A stretch of DNA of 64,000 nt from Flavisolibacter longurius (GCA_013327885.1 JABUMY010000014.1:113742-177741); one strand, 5' to 3'. Counted from the stretch's first letter, positions 17,552 to 26,092 are shown. Notes: generated by a model from the letters alone, not told the origin. Translations and numbers: made by a program.

Positions 17552-17566
17552 TCATGCACTATCATG
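17552..17566 (+). promoter_or_regulatory. Operator-like direct repeat, copy 3 (upstream of rhaT)
   Basis: TCATGCACTATCATG is the same pattern as at 1870 and 7802 with A in place of C in both half-sites. The paired change in both halves supports a real direct-repeat site. It is 62 bases upstream of the rhaT start codon. Confidence 0.5.
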
Positions 17567-17785
17567 TTTAAAAACAGGGTTGTGAACGCTTTCTGCAATA
17601 CATTTTTCCACCCCTTCCTTTACCTTGAAATAGTGGTGCGACAACATTCATTCCTGCCATGCATGAACGGCGATAAAAGAAACTTGCACTCTCAAATACA
17701 TCCTACGCCAGCACTATCATCAGCCAGTCATTTATTACATACACCAACTTATAGTCAACTAAAACTTGATCTACCTCTATGCTTC

Positions 17786-17805
17786 GCCTTGACATATGTC
17801 AAGGC
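17786..17805. promoter_or_regulatory. Perfect 20-base palindrome, probable operator
   Basis: The core TTGACATATGTCAA is flanked by GCC and GGC, giving ten paired bases each side with no loop. Its form (TTGAC-N4-GTCAA) resembles Crp/Fnr- or MarR-type operators. It is centred about 55 bases upstream of the -7 box at 17848, a position that fits an activator. The regulator is not in the window. Confidence 0.5.
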
Positions 17806-17847
17806 TATTTCTTACCCCAACGCAAGGGTGACGGCCGGGGGTGATGG

Positions 17848-17855
17848 TAGCTTTG
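17848..17855 (+). promoter_or_regulatory. -7 box TAGCTTTG of the redox-cluster promoter
   Basis: An exact TAnnTTTG match lies 25 bases upstream of the ATG at 17880. No TTTG -33 box is found at the normal distance, consistent with dependence on an activator at the palindrome. Confidence 0.5.
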
Positions 17856-17879
17856 CACTATCAAGTTCAAAACAAAAAC

Positions 17880-18542
17880 ATGCAAACAAAACAAACCATA
17901 GCAATCATAGGCGCCACAGGCAGCATGGGTTCGGCCCTTGCCAAAAGCCTGGCCAAAGGCAATTACCGCCTGCTGCTGAAAAGCAACAAAGCAGAGGCGT
18001 TAAAAGAACTGGTTGCCGAAATTAAAAAAGAAACTCCCGCTGCCGATATCGAGGGCATGGCCTGTCCCCGCGAAGCCGGTTGGGAAGCCGATGTGATCAT
18101 CCCGGCTGTACCGTTTGAAGCGCAGGCCGAAGTTGCCGAACGCATTCGTGAAGTGGCCAATCAAAAAATTGTTATTTCCCTTGCCAACCCGCTCAACGAA
18201 ACGTATACGGGTATGGTTACGCCGGGTGATACCAGTGCCGCTGAGGAGCTGCAAAAACTCCTGCCGCATGCAAAGGTCATCAAAGCGTTTAACACCACGT
18301 TTGCGGCTGACTTTGCCTCACCGGTTATCAACGGCCAGCAGGTAGATGCTTTTATTGCCGGCAATGCCAAGGACGCTTTGGAAACGGTTTCCGAGCTGGT
18401 GCAAACCGCCGGTTTCAACCCGATCGTTTCCGGCGACCTTACCGCCAGCCGGATGCTGGAAAGCATGCAACTGCACCTTATCCAGCTAAGCATGAAGTAC
18501 AATTACAACTGGCTGGCAGGCTACAAGATCCTGCACAATTAA
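17880..18542 (+). CDS. F420H2:NADP oxidoreductase-like NAD(P)-binding protein
   Basis: This 220-residue protein has a Rossmann start (TIAIIGATGSMGSALAKSLAKGNYRLLL) and follows the small NADPH-dependent F420-reductase/pyrroline-carboxylate-reductase-like fold through VIIPAVPFEAQAEVAERI, KIVISLANPL and VIKAFNTTFAADFASP. Bacteroidota are not known to make F420, so the true partner is likely another redox molecule. I chose the ATG at 17880 because the longer GTG/ATG frame from 17841 would include the -7 promoter box. It is the first gene of the plus-strand redox run, 35 bases before YceI. Confidence 0.75.
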   Translation: MQTKQTIAIIGATGSMGSALAKSLAKGNYRLLLKSNKAEALKELVAEIKKETPAADIEGMACPREAGWEADVIIPAVPFEAQAEVAERIREVANQKIVISLANPLNETYTGMVTPGDTSAAEELQKLLPHAKVIKAFNTTFAADFASPVINGQQVDAFIAGNAKDALETVSELVQTAGFNPIVSGDLTASRMLESMQLHLIQLSMKYNYNWLAGYKILHN

Positions 18543-18577
18543 GCAAACCAATTATCAATCATAAAAAAGAGTAACAC

Positions 18578-19150
18578 ATGAAAAAACTTACCGTAATTCT
18601 CTCGGCTTTTGTTCTGCTAACGGCATTTACCACCCTGAATGGCATTTGGAAAAATGATGACCCGCATTCGCAGCTAGGCTTTACCGTTACCCACCTGGGC
18701 ATTTCTGACATCAGCGGTACGTTCAATGATTTTGACGTAGATGTAAAAGCCAGCAAGCCTGATTTCAGTGATGCGGTATTTACGCTGACAGCCAACGTGG
18801 CCTCTATCGATACCCGCGTAGAAGCAAGGGACAATCACCTGAAGAGTGCTGATTTTTTTGATGCGGAAAAATTCCCCACCATCACCTTTAAAAGCACAGA
18901 CCTGAAAAAGGCCGGCAAAGACAAATACAAGCTTACCGGTAACCTTACCATGCACGGCGTTACCAAGCCGGTTACCATGGACCTGCAATACAAAGGCACG
19001 GTAGAAAATGCCATGAACAAAAAACAAACAGCCGGTTTTCAACTAACAGGCACACTGAAGCGTTCTGATTTCGGCATTGGCGAGAAGTTTCCTGCCGCGA
19101 TGGTTAGCGATGACGTTCGCATCAAGGCAGACGGTGAGTTTGTACAATAA
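18578..19150 (+). CDS. YceI-family periplasmic lipocalin-like protein
   Basis: This 190-residue secreted protein has a signal peptide (1-19) and the YceI pattern: W-K-NDDPHSQLGFTVTHLGISDISGTF, then NHLKSADFFDAEKFPTITF and KSTDLKKAGKDKYKLTGNLTMHGVTKPV. The fold binds long isoprenoid chains in known members. Partners are often quinone- or redox-linked proteins; here it sits between the NAD(P)-binding protein and a dehydrogenase. Length is typical. Confidence 0.92.
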   Translation: MKKLTVILSAFVLLTAFTTLNGIWKNDDPHSQLGFTVTHLGISDISGTFNDFDVDVKASKPDFSDAVFTLTANVASIDTRVEARDNHLKSADFFDAEKFPTITFKSTDLKKAGKDKYKLTGNLTMHGVTKPVTMDLQYKGTVENAMNKKQTAGFQLTGTLKRSDFGIGEKFPAAMVSDDVRIKADGEFVQ

Positions 19151-19392
19151 GCAGTCTGGATAGTTGGTCAACAACGGCACAATTGTAGCGGCAGTACGAG
19201 CGGAGACGGAAGAGATAAAAATCGTTTTAGAAGGACCAATGCAAAGCCGGTGCAGGATTTCAGCAGGCAGGAAAAGATAAACAGGCGAGGCATTAACAGC
19301 AATACCAAAAAAGAATCTGCAACCGGTTTTGCCATTGGATCAACAGGATGATGAGATGAAAAAAACATTGTTTAACCTTAAACAGACAGATC

Positions 19393-20142
19393 ATGAAACA
19401 TTTGGAAAATAAAGTAGCGATCATTACCGGCGCCGGGTCCGGCATCGGAAAGGCAGCAGCCCTTCTGCTGGCCGCAGATGGTGCCAGAGTGGTGGTTGCT
19501 GACATTAGCGAAAAAGGCGGACAGGAAGTAGTAGAAGCGATCAAAAAAAGTGGCGGTGAAGCATTTTTTATCAAAGCCGATTCCTCGCTGGCCAAAGACA
19601 ATGAAGCCCTTGTGGCCCGAACGCTGGAGAAATACGGCTCGCTGGACATTGCCGTGAACAACGCTGGCATTGGCGGCCCGCTGGGTGCTACCGGCGACTA
19701 CCCGCTTGACGGCTGGCAGAAAGTGATCGACATTAACCTCTCGGGTGTATTTTATGGCTTGCGGTACCAGATCCCGGCCATGCTGCAAAAAGGTGGCGGC
19801 GCCATTGTTAACGTTGCCTCTATTTTAGGCCATGCCGGTACCCGGCAGTCGCCTGCTTATGTTGCTGCCAAACATGGTGTGGTTGGTCTTACCAAAGCCG
19901 CCGCGCTGGAGTATGCCGACAAAGGCATCCGTGTCAACTCAATCGGGCCCGGTTATATTCAAACACCGCTGCTGGACTCGCTGGATGAACCCACCATGAA
20001 AGCGCTGGTTGGCCTGCACCCCGTTGGCCGCCTGGGTAAAGCCGAAGAAGTAGCCGAATTGATCCTTTGGCTGGCATCGCCCAAAGCCTCGTTTGTAACA
20101 GGTTCTTACTACCCCGTAGACGGCGGTTATTTAGCCCAATAA
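19393..20142 (+). CDS. Short-chain dehydrogenase/reductase
   Basis: This 249-residue classical SDR has the cofactor motif GAGSGIG (residues 12-18), NNAG, a catalytic-region Ser in VNVASILGHAGTRQSPAYVAAK with YxxxK, and the C-terminal FVTGSYYPVDGGYLAQ typical of glucose-1-dehydrogenase-like enzymes. The ADISE segment after the second strand suggests NAD(H) preference. The substrate is unknown. It is separated from yceI by 242 bases without a clear gene and followed by a terminator hairpin. Confidence 0.88.
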   Translation: MKHLENKVAIITGAGSGIGKAAALLLAADGARVVVADISEKGGQEVVEAIKKSGGEAFFIKADSSLAKDNEALVARTLEKYGSLDIAVNNAGIGGPLGATGDYPLDGWQKVIDINLSGVFYGLRYQIPAMLQKGGGAIVNVASILGHAGTRQSPAYVAAKHGVVGLTKAAALEYADKGIRVNSIGPGYIQTPLLDSLDEPTMKALVGLHPVGRLGKAEEVAELILWLASPKASFVTGSYYPVDGGYLAQ

Positions 20143-20156
20143 GCAAGTTTATTCCG

Positions 20157-20186
20157 GCCATGGCTGCACAACAGCCATGGCTTTTC
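20157..20186 (+). terminator. Intrinsic terminator after the SDR gene
   Basis: GCCATGGCTG (20157-20166) pairs perfectly with CAGCCATGGC (20172-20181) around a 5-base loop, followed by TTTT. It begins 14 bases after the SDR stop codon. Confidence 0.7.
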
Positions 20187-20241
20187 AAAACGGTTTCCCG
20201 GCCGTAACAGGGAGCTATTTTTCAAAAACTAAAAACAATAT

Positions 20242-20712
20242 ATGAGACAGATCTTTGGCGTAAACCAATCTTCCAACGGTATCCATTTTGCCCTTCTTTT
20301 TGTACGGGTGGCATTTGGTGCCATGATGTTAACACACGGCCTTCCAAAAATGGAAATGCTGTTATCGGGCAACGGTTCGCAGTTCCCACCCGTTATGGGC
20401 TTTAGTCCCGAAATTTCACTGGCGCTGGCCGTCTTTGCTGAAGTGATTTGTGCCACGCTGGTGATTATTGGTCTTGGTACAAGAGTAGCCGTTATTCCCC
20501 TGATCATTACCATGGCTGTGGCCGTGTTTATGATCCATGCCGCCGACCCGTTTACCCAAAAAGAAATGGCTTCCCTTTACCTGGCCATCTTTACCGGCTT
20601 GCTGTTTACCGGCAGTGGTAAATACTCAATTGATTACCTGGTGCAGCCCAAGGGTAAAAAAGCAGTTGCCAACCGTTCGGTACAAGACCCGACGCTGGCC
20701 GTGTATCAATAA
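20242..20712 (+). CDS. DoxX-family membrane protein
   Basis: This 156-residue protein has four predicted helices and the DoxX pattern: LLFVRVAFGAMMLTHGLPKM near the start, then ALAVFAEVICATLVIIGLGTRVAVIPLIITMAVAVFMIHAADPF and SLYLAIFTGLLFTGSGKYSIDYL. DoxX proteins are poorly defined inner-membrane proteins linked to oxidative stress and thiosulfate/quinone chemistry. It lies 25 bases before the DUF417 gene. Confidence 0.88.
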   Translation: MRQIFGVNQSSNGIHFALLFVRVAFGAMMLTHGLPKMEMLLSGNGSQFPPVMGFSPEISLALAVFAEVICATLVIIGLGTRVAVIPLIITMAVAVFMIHAADPFTQKEMASLYLAIFTGLLFTGSGKYSIDYLVQPKGKKAVANRSVQDPTLAVYQ

Positions 20713-20737
20713 TTTTTTTGTGGCCTTTTGGCGTTAA

Positions 20738-21340
20738 ATGGTTCGGATGATGACGAAGTTTTTTCATTATGCAGCCGGCTTACAAAATGTGGGCATTCAC
20801 ATGGCCCGTATCGGGCTGGTTATCGTATTGCTTTGGATCGGCGGACTAAAAGCCTTTCGCTATGAAGCCGTGGGCATTGTACCCTTTGTGGCCAACAGCC
20901 CGGTGATGCGCTTCTTTTACAGCAAGCCTGCACCGGAATACAAGCAATACATGAACAAAGAAGGTGAATACAAGCCGGAAAACATTGCCTGGCACGAAGC
21001 GAACAACACCTACCTCTTTTCGTATGGGCTGGGAGCACTAATCGTTTTAATCGGTGTCCTGATTGCTCTTTATCCGGTATGGCCCGGTGTTTCTGCCGTA
21101 GGCAGCTTGCTGGCCTTTTTAATGTCATTCGTAACGCTGTCGTTTTTGATCACCACGCCGGAAACCTGGGTGCAACCGCAGGGAGATGCCGAATATGGTT
21201 TTCCTTATCTCAGTGCGGCGGGCCGACTGGTTGTGAAAGATGTGATCATGATGGGAGCGGCGCTTGTTACCATGGCGCAGGCAGCAATAAAACAATTGGG
21301 AATTAAAGTACCTACCCGGCGAAACCGCGTAAATACATAA
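20738..21340 (+). CDS. DUF417/YkgB (RclC-type) inner-membrane protein
   Basis: This 200-residue protein has four predicted helices. The segment MARIGLVIVLLWIGGLKAFRYEAVGIVPFVANSPVMRFFY is the core of the DUF417 family, whose E. coli member RclC (YkgB) belongs to the reactive-chlorine resistance operon. The late part (GFPYLSAAGRLVVKDVIMMGAAL) is also characteristic. Several in-frame ATGs exist at the start (20738, 20747, 20750). Placement between DoxX and a thiol-redox protein supports an oxidant-stress role, but that is inference. Confidence 0.85.
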   Translation: MVRMMTKFFHYAAGLQNVGIHMARIGLVIVLLWIGGLKAFRYEAVGIVPFVANSPVMRFFYSKPAPEYKQYMNKEGEYKPENIAWHEANNTYLFSYGLGALIVLIGVLIALYPVWPGVSAVGSLLAFLMSFVTLSFLITTPETWVQPQGDAEYGFPYLSAAGRLVVKDVIMMGAALVTMAQAAIKQLGIKVPTRRNRVNT

Positions 21341-21362
21341 TCAATAAAGGAAAGGAGAGTGT

Positions 21363-22283
21363 ATGGAAAAGCAAATAGAATCGATTCTGTCTTGCGATGC
21401 CGTGCAAGGCAGCTGTGAGATCATCGATACAGATGTAAAACAAAGCCTGAACAAGGCAGCAAAGCCGGTGCGCCTGCTTTATTTTACCGACCCCATTTGT
21501 TCGTCGTGCTGGGGCATTGAACCGCAACTGCGTAAGCTGGAACTTGCCTACGGCGATTACTTCAGCATAGAGTACCGCATGGGCGGCCTGCTGAAAAGCT
21601 GGGAAAGCTATGGCGGCAGCGATGTGCGCAGCGCAGCCGATGTGGCCCAGCACTGGGACGAGGCTAGTGAACTGTATGGCATGCCCATCGATGGTGATGT
21701 ATGGAAAGAAGATCCCCTGGCTTCTTCCTACCCTCCTTCCATTGCCGTAAAAGCAGCGCAGTTGCAGGACAGCGAAAAGGCAGTGCGTTTTTTACGGCGC
21801 ATCCGCGAAATGGTTTTTGTTGAAAAGAAAAATATTACCCGGTGGGAGCACCTGGCACAGGCGGCGTTGGATACAGGACTGGAAGTGGTACAGTTTAAAA
21901 AGGATTACGACACAAAAGCAAAGGACCTGTTTGAAGAAGACCTGGAAAAGGCGAAAGAAAGAAGTGTCAGGGGCTTTCCCACTATTTTCTTTATCGACGA
22001 AGACGAGAACCAGTTTAAGGTGTACGGAAGCAAGCCCTATGAAGTGTACGAACAAGCGTTGCTGAAACTGGTACCCAATGCTGTTGCCAAACCGGTGCCG
22101 GCATCGTACGAAACCGTTTTGCACCACTACGGCTCACTGACCACAAAAGAGTTTGCCGTGCTGAATAGCAAAAGCGTCAAAGAAGCCGAAACCATCCTGG
22201 CTTACCTGCAGCAGCGCAACGAGGCCGAAAAGTTCGATACAAAGAACGGTCCGCTCTGGCGCAAGGTGACTGCAAAAGAATGA
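21363..22283 (+). CDS. DsbA/FrnE-like thioredoxin-fold protein (SpxH/YjbH-related)
   Basis: This 306-residue protein lacks a signal peptide, so it is probably cytoplasmic. It has a thioredoxin-fold DsbA core with the active-site-like motif CSSCWG near residue 44 (FTDPICSSCWGIEPQLRKLE) and the cis-Pro loop region RGFPTIFFIDED. The C-terminal about 90 residues (HHYGSLTTKEFAVLNSKSVKEAETILAYL) resemble the extension of YjbH/SpxH-type adaptors. Possible roles are disulfide isomerisation or protease adaptor function under oxidant stress. It is last in the redox run and is followed by a strong terminator. Confidence 0.85.
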   Translation: MEKQIESILSCDAVQGSCEIIDTDVKQSLNKAAKPVRLLYFTDPICSSCWGIEPQLRKLELAYGDYFSIEYRMGGLLKSWESYGGSDVRSAADVAQHWDEASELYGMPIDGDVWKEDPLASSYPPSIAVKAAQLQDSEKAVRFLRRIREMVFVEKKNITRWEHLAQAALDTGLEVVQFKKDYDTKAKDLFEEDLEKAKERSVRGFPTIFFIDEDENQFKVYGSKPYEVYEQALLKLVPNAVAKPVPASYETVLHHYGSLTTKEFAVLNSKSVKEAETILAYLQQRNEAEKFDTKNGPLWRKVTAKE

Positions 22284-22304
22284 TCTAACGCTGAGGAATA
22301 AACG

Positions 22305-22342
22305 AAAAGCCCGACAGGATTGTTAACCTGTTGGGCTTTTTT
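22305..22342. terminator. Bidirectional intrinsic terminator
   Basis: AAAAGCCCGACAGG and CCTGTTGGGCTTTT form a long stem (one G-T pair) with T-runs on both strands. It separates the plus-strand redox run from the minus-strand PepSY gene. Confidence 0.9.
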
Positions 22343-22365
22343 ATGCCTGCGATCTAATTTTGGAG

Positions 22366-23526
22366 TTAGACGGCTCCTGCCAGCTCCGGTTGCAACGCCG
22401 GTTTTTCTTCCCGCTTTCGCCTTTTATACTTTCTTCCCCACCAAATGTAAAAGCCGGTAATTGGTAGAGAAGCAGCAATAAGGCTGGCAAAAAACATCAG
22501 GATCTTGCCGGGCAATCCCCAAATGGCACCTGTATGCAGGTCGTAGTTCATGCGGATCAACTTATCAGCAGCAACGGCTTCGTTAAACCGCCCGAAAATA
22601 CTTTGTGCCGGCAGTTCTGCCAGCGTGTACTGGTCAAAATAACGGTAGTCGGTTTTCCAGTAGGTACTGGCATCCGGATTGGCATTGGCCGCAATGGGCG
22701 AAGCCGGTGTTTCCGGCACATGTACTTCCAATATTTCCGCGGCAGGGTATTCTTTTTTCAATCGCTCCCAGATCACATCGATCCCGGGCTGTTGCAGCGT
22801 ATAGGATTTTGTAGTATCCGAAGCTGGTTCGATGTACTCCAGCGAGGTACTGCCACCACCCCCTTTGTGCACACCGTTGGCAAACCATTGAAATCCCCAG
22901 ACAAGGCCGGTAAGCGCCAAAATAATGCAAACCCAGGTGGCATAAAAACCCAGCACGTTGTGCAGGTCGTAGTTTTTGCGCCGCCACCGCGCATTCCATT
23001 TTAGGGAAAAGCGCTGCTTGCGGGCTGCCTTGTTTCGTGGCCACCAAAGCACCAGGCCCGTGATCATCATCACCAAAAAAACAAGGGTTGCCGATGCCAC
23101 TATGGGCTGGCCGATATGTGCCGGCAGCCAGAGGTAATAATGGCCCATCGTTACTACCCGGAAAAAATCCTTGTTCATGTCCTTCACCTTGATCACGTTT
23201 CCCGTGTAGGGGTTCACATAAACAATGTGGTAATACTCCACAGGCTCAAACTGGTAAAAGATGACCTGTGCCGCCCGGGCTTTTCCTTCGTACAAAACAG
23301 CGTGCAGGTGCTTTCCCGGCAATTGAGCTGCGCCGATCCCTTTCAGCACCGAAGGCGGCAGCATCTCTTTTTGTTCGGGCTTTATTTCGCGATAGCTAAG
23401 GGTGAAGCTTTCGATCTCTTTTTGAAAGGCCAGCATACAGCCGGTTATGCCAAGGAAAACAACCAGCAGGCCGGAGGTGAGACCGAGCCAGAGATGGAGT
23501 TTGCCAATAATCTTTTTTATCGTCAT
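22366..23526 (-). CDS. PepSY-associated transmembrane protein (PiuB-like)
   Basis: This 386-residue inner-membrane protein has about four helices and two periplasmic PepSY-type regions. Family marks are the start KIIGKLHLWLGLTSGLLVVFLGITGCMLAFQKEIE, then VMMITGLVLWWPRNKAARKQRF and YDLHNVLGFYATWVCIILALTGLVWGFQWF. Such proteins are often paired with siderophore receptors and are thought to take part in ferric-siderophore reduction or uptake. It begins 14 bases after the receptor stop codon, so the two form an operon. The highly basic C-terminus is normal for the family. Confidence 0.88.
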   Translation of the reverse strand: MTIKKIIGKLHLWLGLTSGLLVVFLGITGCMLAFQKEIESFTLSYREIKPEQKEMLPPSVLKGIGAAQLPGKHLHAVLYEGKARAAQVIFYQFEPVEYYHIVYVNPYTGNVIKVKDMNKDFFRVVTMGHYYLWLPAHIGQPIVASATLVFLVMMITGLVLWWPRNKAARKQRFSLKWNARWRRKNYDLHNVLGFYATWVCIILALTGLVWGFQWFANGVHKGGGGSTSLEYIEPASDTTKSYTLQQPGIDVIWERLKKEYPAAEILEVHVPETPASPIAANANPDASTYWKTDYRYFDQYTLAELPAQSIFGRFNEAVAADKLIRMNYDLHTGAIWGLPGKILMFFASLIAASLPITGFYIWWGRKYKRRKREEKPALQPELAGAV

Positions 23527-23540
23527 AACGCTATGCCGGT

Positions 23541-25916
23541 TTAAAATCTGTAGTTAACACTAAAGCGGTAATTGGTACCCGGTTCTGCCTGCCAGTAATA
23601 AAATTTCGTCCAGTCGTAAAAGCCACCCGAGTAGAGGTATTTGTTCAGAACATTATTGACAAACAGGTTGAACCCGATCTTGTCTTTTTGATAATTGATG
23701 CCGCCGTCTACACGGAAATAATCGGGCAAATCGAGCACCGAGCCATCCGAAATAAACCAGGGTGAGCGACCCACCTGGTACTGGTAGCCGGCCGAGATGC
23801 CAAATCCTGCCAGCGAACCTTTTTCTACCCGGTAATTCAGCCAGGTGTTTTGCACATGCCTGCTCGATCCGGGAATCTGCCTGCCTACGTTTTTCGCATC
23901 GCTGTCCTTTGTTGTTTTGGCCTCGGTAAACGCATAGTTCACCACCACATCCAGCCCGTTTACAATCTGTCCTTTGATATCAAGTTCCACACCGCTGGTT
24001 TGCTGCTGACCGGACTGGCGGTTGTAAAATTGCCCGGTCGGTTGCCCGTTTGCATCCCGGATCGGATGGTCCAGGTCCGGCGTCAATACATTGTTTCTCG
24101 TGATGCGGTAAACCGAAAGCGCCGAATTCCATTTCCCATTCATCCAATCCCTCTTTACGCCGGCCTCCTTATTTTTTCCAACAATGGGATCAAAGGAACG
24201 ACCCTGCCAGTCCGCACCGTAGTTCTCCACAAACGATTCATCCATCACGGCGTACACGGCCGTATTCTTACCAATCGAATAGCTAAGCCCGACCCGGGGC
24301 GTAAACCGGCTTGTTTTGTAATTTCCGCTGTACACATCACCCGTATTCAACTGTGTCAAACGGCCCGCCAATGTCAGGCGCAGCTTGTTGTCAAAAAAAC
24401 CCAATTCGTCCTGCACATACAAGGCTTTGTAGCCGTTGTAATAGCGTACACCCCGCTCACGAATGTTCTTACTGCGGTCAAAGGTAGGAATGGCAGCATT
24501 GCCATAGACCGGTGCATAAATGTTAAAGTCCGGTGTACCTACAGCACCGCCTTGGTTCCAGTCGTGGAAATACTCTTTGTTGCTGATATCAATGCCACCA
24601 AGGATTTTGTGACTTATGGTGCCTGTCTTTGTTTCACCGTTTACAAACATCTGCCCGATCTTGGAAAGGCCCAGAATATCCCAGCTCGACGTTCCGCGTT
24701 GCATCAGGCTGTCGTTGGCGGCATCAAAACCGGTTGGCCAGAGAGAAGCACCTTGCTGCTGGTAATTAAAATAGGCCGCCTGCGCAGTAAACTTCCAGTC
24801 CTTGCTGATCTTGTGATCAAACATGAGCAACACGCTGCGGTCGTTCATTTTTGTTTTGGGTAGATTGGCCTCCGCCGTGGTAAAGTTCCGCGGCAGGTCG
24901 GCATAACCTCTTTTCGAAAACGAATAGTTGGAGCCAATGATGTTGACCTCGGAATACTGTTGCGTATACTCCAGCGTCAGCGACGTGTTGTCATCCAGCA
25001 GGTATTTAAGCACGGGCACAATGGTGTAGCGGTTGTTGAAATCAAACTGGCGGTGCGAACCTTTTAATTGCCCCATCAGGTTAAGGCGGTAAAGAAGCTT
25101 CCCGTCCTTGGAAAGCTTTCCATCAAGATCAAGTGTAGCCCGCTGGAAATCGAAACTACCCAGCGACAGGCTCACCTCGCCTTTGGTGCGGCCACTTGGC
25201 TTTTTGGTGACTACGTTGTAAAACCCACTGGGATCGCCGTTGGCCAGCATAAAACCCGCCGGGCCCTTTACAAATTCGATGCGCTCCACCATACTCATGT
25301 CTTCAGTCAGTGGTCCCCAGGTGGTGGAAACGTTCATGCCATTGCGAAAGGCACCCACGTTGCTGCCGCGCATAAAAATGCGGGCATAGTTGTCCCAGTG
25401 CTCCACACGGGTGGCACCGCTCACGTTGCGGGTAGCCCCTTCCAGCATGTCGAAGATCTGCTGGTTATAAATAAGGCGTGACGTAACGACCTGCACATTC
25501 TGCGGAATTTCAAGAATGGGCGTTTGCAGGCGCAGGGCACCGGAAAGCCGGTTGGTCTTGAAGCTGTTTTTGTTGGCTACCACCACCACTTCGTTCAATT
25601 CGCGGGCCGAAAGTTGTAGCTGCACGTTACTGGTGGTGGTTTCACCAGAAGCCACCGTTACGTCCTCGGCATGATCGGTATGACCCACCAGGCTGATAAG
25701 CAAAGTATAGGTACCGGGTGTCAAATCGCTGATGGTAAAAGCGCCATCGTTATCGGCAACGGCAAAACGTGCCGTATTTTTTAATTGGATGGAAACACCT
25801 TCCGCTGGCTTATGATCTGCTGTAGTGATACGGCCTTTTATGGCGCCGTGGCCGGTTTGCGCAGTTAGCGAAAAGAAAGAAAGAACAAAAAAGAGTAAGC
25901 AAAAAAAATGTTTCAT
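23541..25916 (-). CDS. TonB-dependent siderophore receptor
   Basis: This 791-residue outer-membrane receptor has a signal peptide (1-20), a carboxypeptidase-like domain (about 24-105), a plug (about 125-240) and a barrel ending in aromatic F. The plug segment IPQNVQVVTSRLIYNQQIFDMLEGATRNVSG and VERIEFVKGPAGFMLANGDPSGFYNVVTKKP match the FhuA/FpvA siderophore subfamily. The PepSY gene downstream supports iron uptake. The siderophore type cannot be told. No siderophore synthesis genes are present in the window. Confidence 0.92.
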   Translation of the reverse strand: MKHFFCLLFFVLSFFSLTAQTGHGAIKGRITTADHKPAEGVSIQLKNTARFAVADNDGAFTISDLTPGTYTLLISLVGHTDHAEDVTVASGETTTSNVQLQLSARELNEVVVVANKNSFKTNRLSGALRLQTPILEIPQNVQVVTSRLIYNQQIFDMLEGATRNVSGATRVEHWDNYARIFMRGSNVGAFRNGMNVSTTWGPLTEDMSMVERIEFVKGPAGFMLANGDPSGFYNVVTKKPSGRTKGEVSLSLGSFDFQRATLDLDGKLSKDGKLLYRLNLMGQLKGSHRQFDFNNRYTIVPVLKYLLDDNTSLTLEYTQQYSEVNIIGSNYSFSKRGYADLPRNFTTAEANLPKTKMNDRSVLLMFDHKISKDWKFTAQAAYFNYQQQGASLWPTGFDAANDSLMQRGTSSWDILGLSKIGQMFVNGETKTGTISHKILGGIDISNKEYFHDWNQGGAVGTPDFNIYAPVYGNAAIPTFDRSKNIRERGVRYYNGYKALYVQDELGFFDNKLRLTLAGRLTQLNTGDVYSGNYKTSRFTPRVGLSYSIGKNTAVYAVMDESFVENYGADWQGRSFDPIVGKNKEAGVKRDWMNGKWNSALSVYRITRNNVLTPDLDHPIRDANGQPTGQFYNRQSGQQQTSGVELDIKGQIVNGLDVVVNYAFTEAKTTKDSDAKNVGRQIPGSSRHVQNTWLNYRVEKGSLAGFGISAGYQYQVGRSPWFISDGSVLDLPDYFRVDGGINYQKDKIGFNLFVNNVLNKYLYSGGFYDWTKFYYWQAEPGTNYRFSVNYRF

Positions 25917-26040
25917 GTAGAGATGCGTTTAAGCACGATGGTTTGTGTGCAAAACTGCCATCTCTTCCATAGATATAGTTTCTAATTTGGTAAAACCTGC
26001 TTACGGAATAAGGAAAGATTTAGATGGAAGATGTAAACAC

Positions 26041-26080
26041 CAAAACCTCACAGGTCTTAAAGACCTGTGAGGTTTTGTTT
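26041..26080. terminator. Strong hairpin terminator between two receptor genes
   Basis: A 17-bp perfect stem (26041-26057 with 26061-26077) with a 3-base loop carries AAAACCT/AGGTTTT at its base. It is 13 bases beyond the stop of the HMA-receptor gene (minus strand), which it should terminate. Confidence 0.85.
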
Positions 26081-26092
26081 ATTCAAAGATGA

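Larger units (their letters stand above)
17491..17879. other. 389-base divergent control region between rhaT and the redox cluster
   Basis: I see no gene here. The region drives rhaT on the minus strand and the redox cluster on the plus strand. It holds the third copy of the operator-like motif, a perfect 20-base palindrome, a -7 box, and GCACTATCA cores also at 17711 and 17855. Confidence 0.65.

Noticed and set aside
17841..17879. Earlier start of the F420-reductase-like gene
   Set aside because: The added codons contain the -7 promoter box TAGCTTTG, and the Rossmann fold begins just after the ATG at 17880.
26041..26080. Insertion-sequence terminal inverted repeat
   Set aside because: The two arms are only three bases apart and lie between two intact genes; a terminator explains the hairpin.
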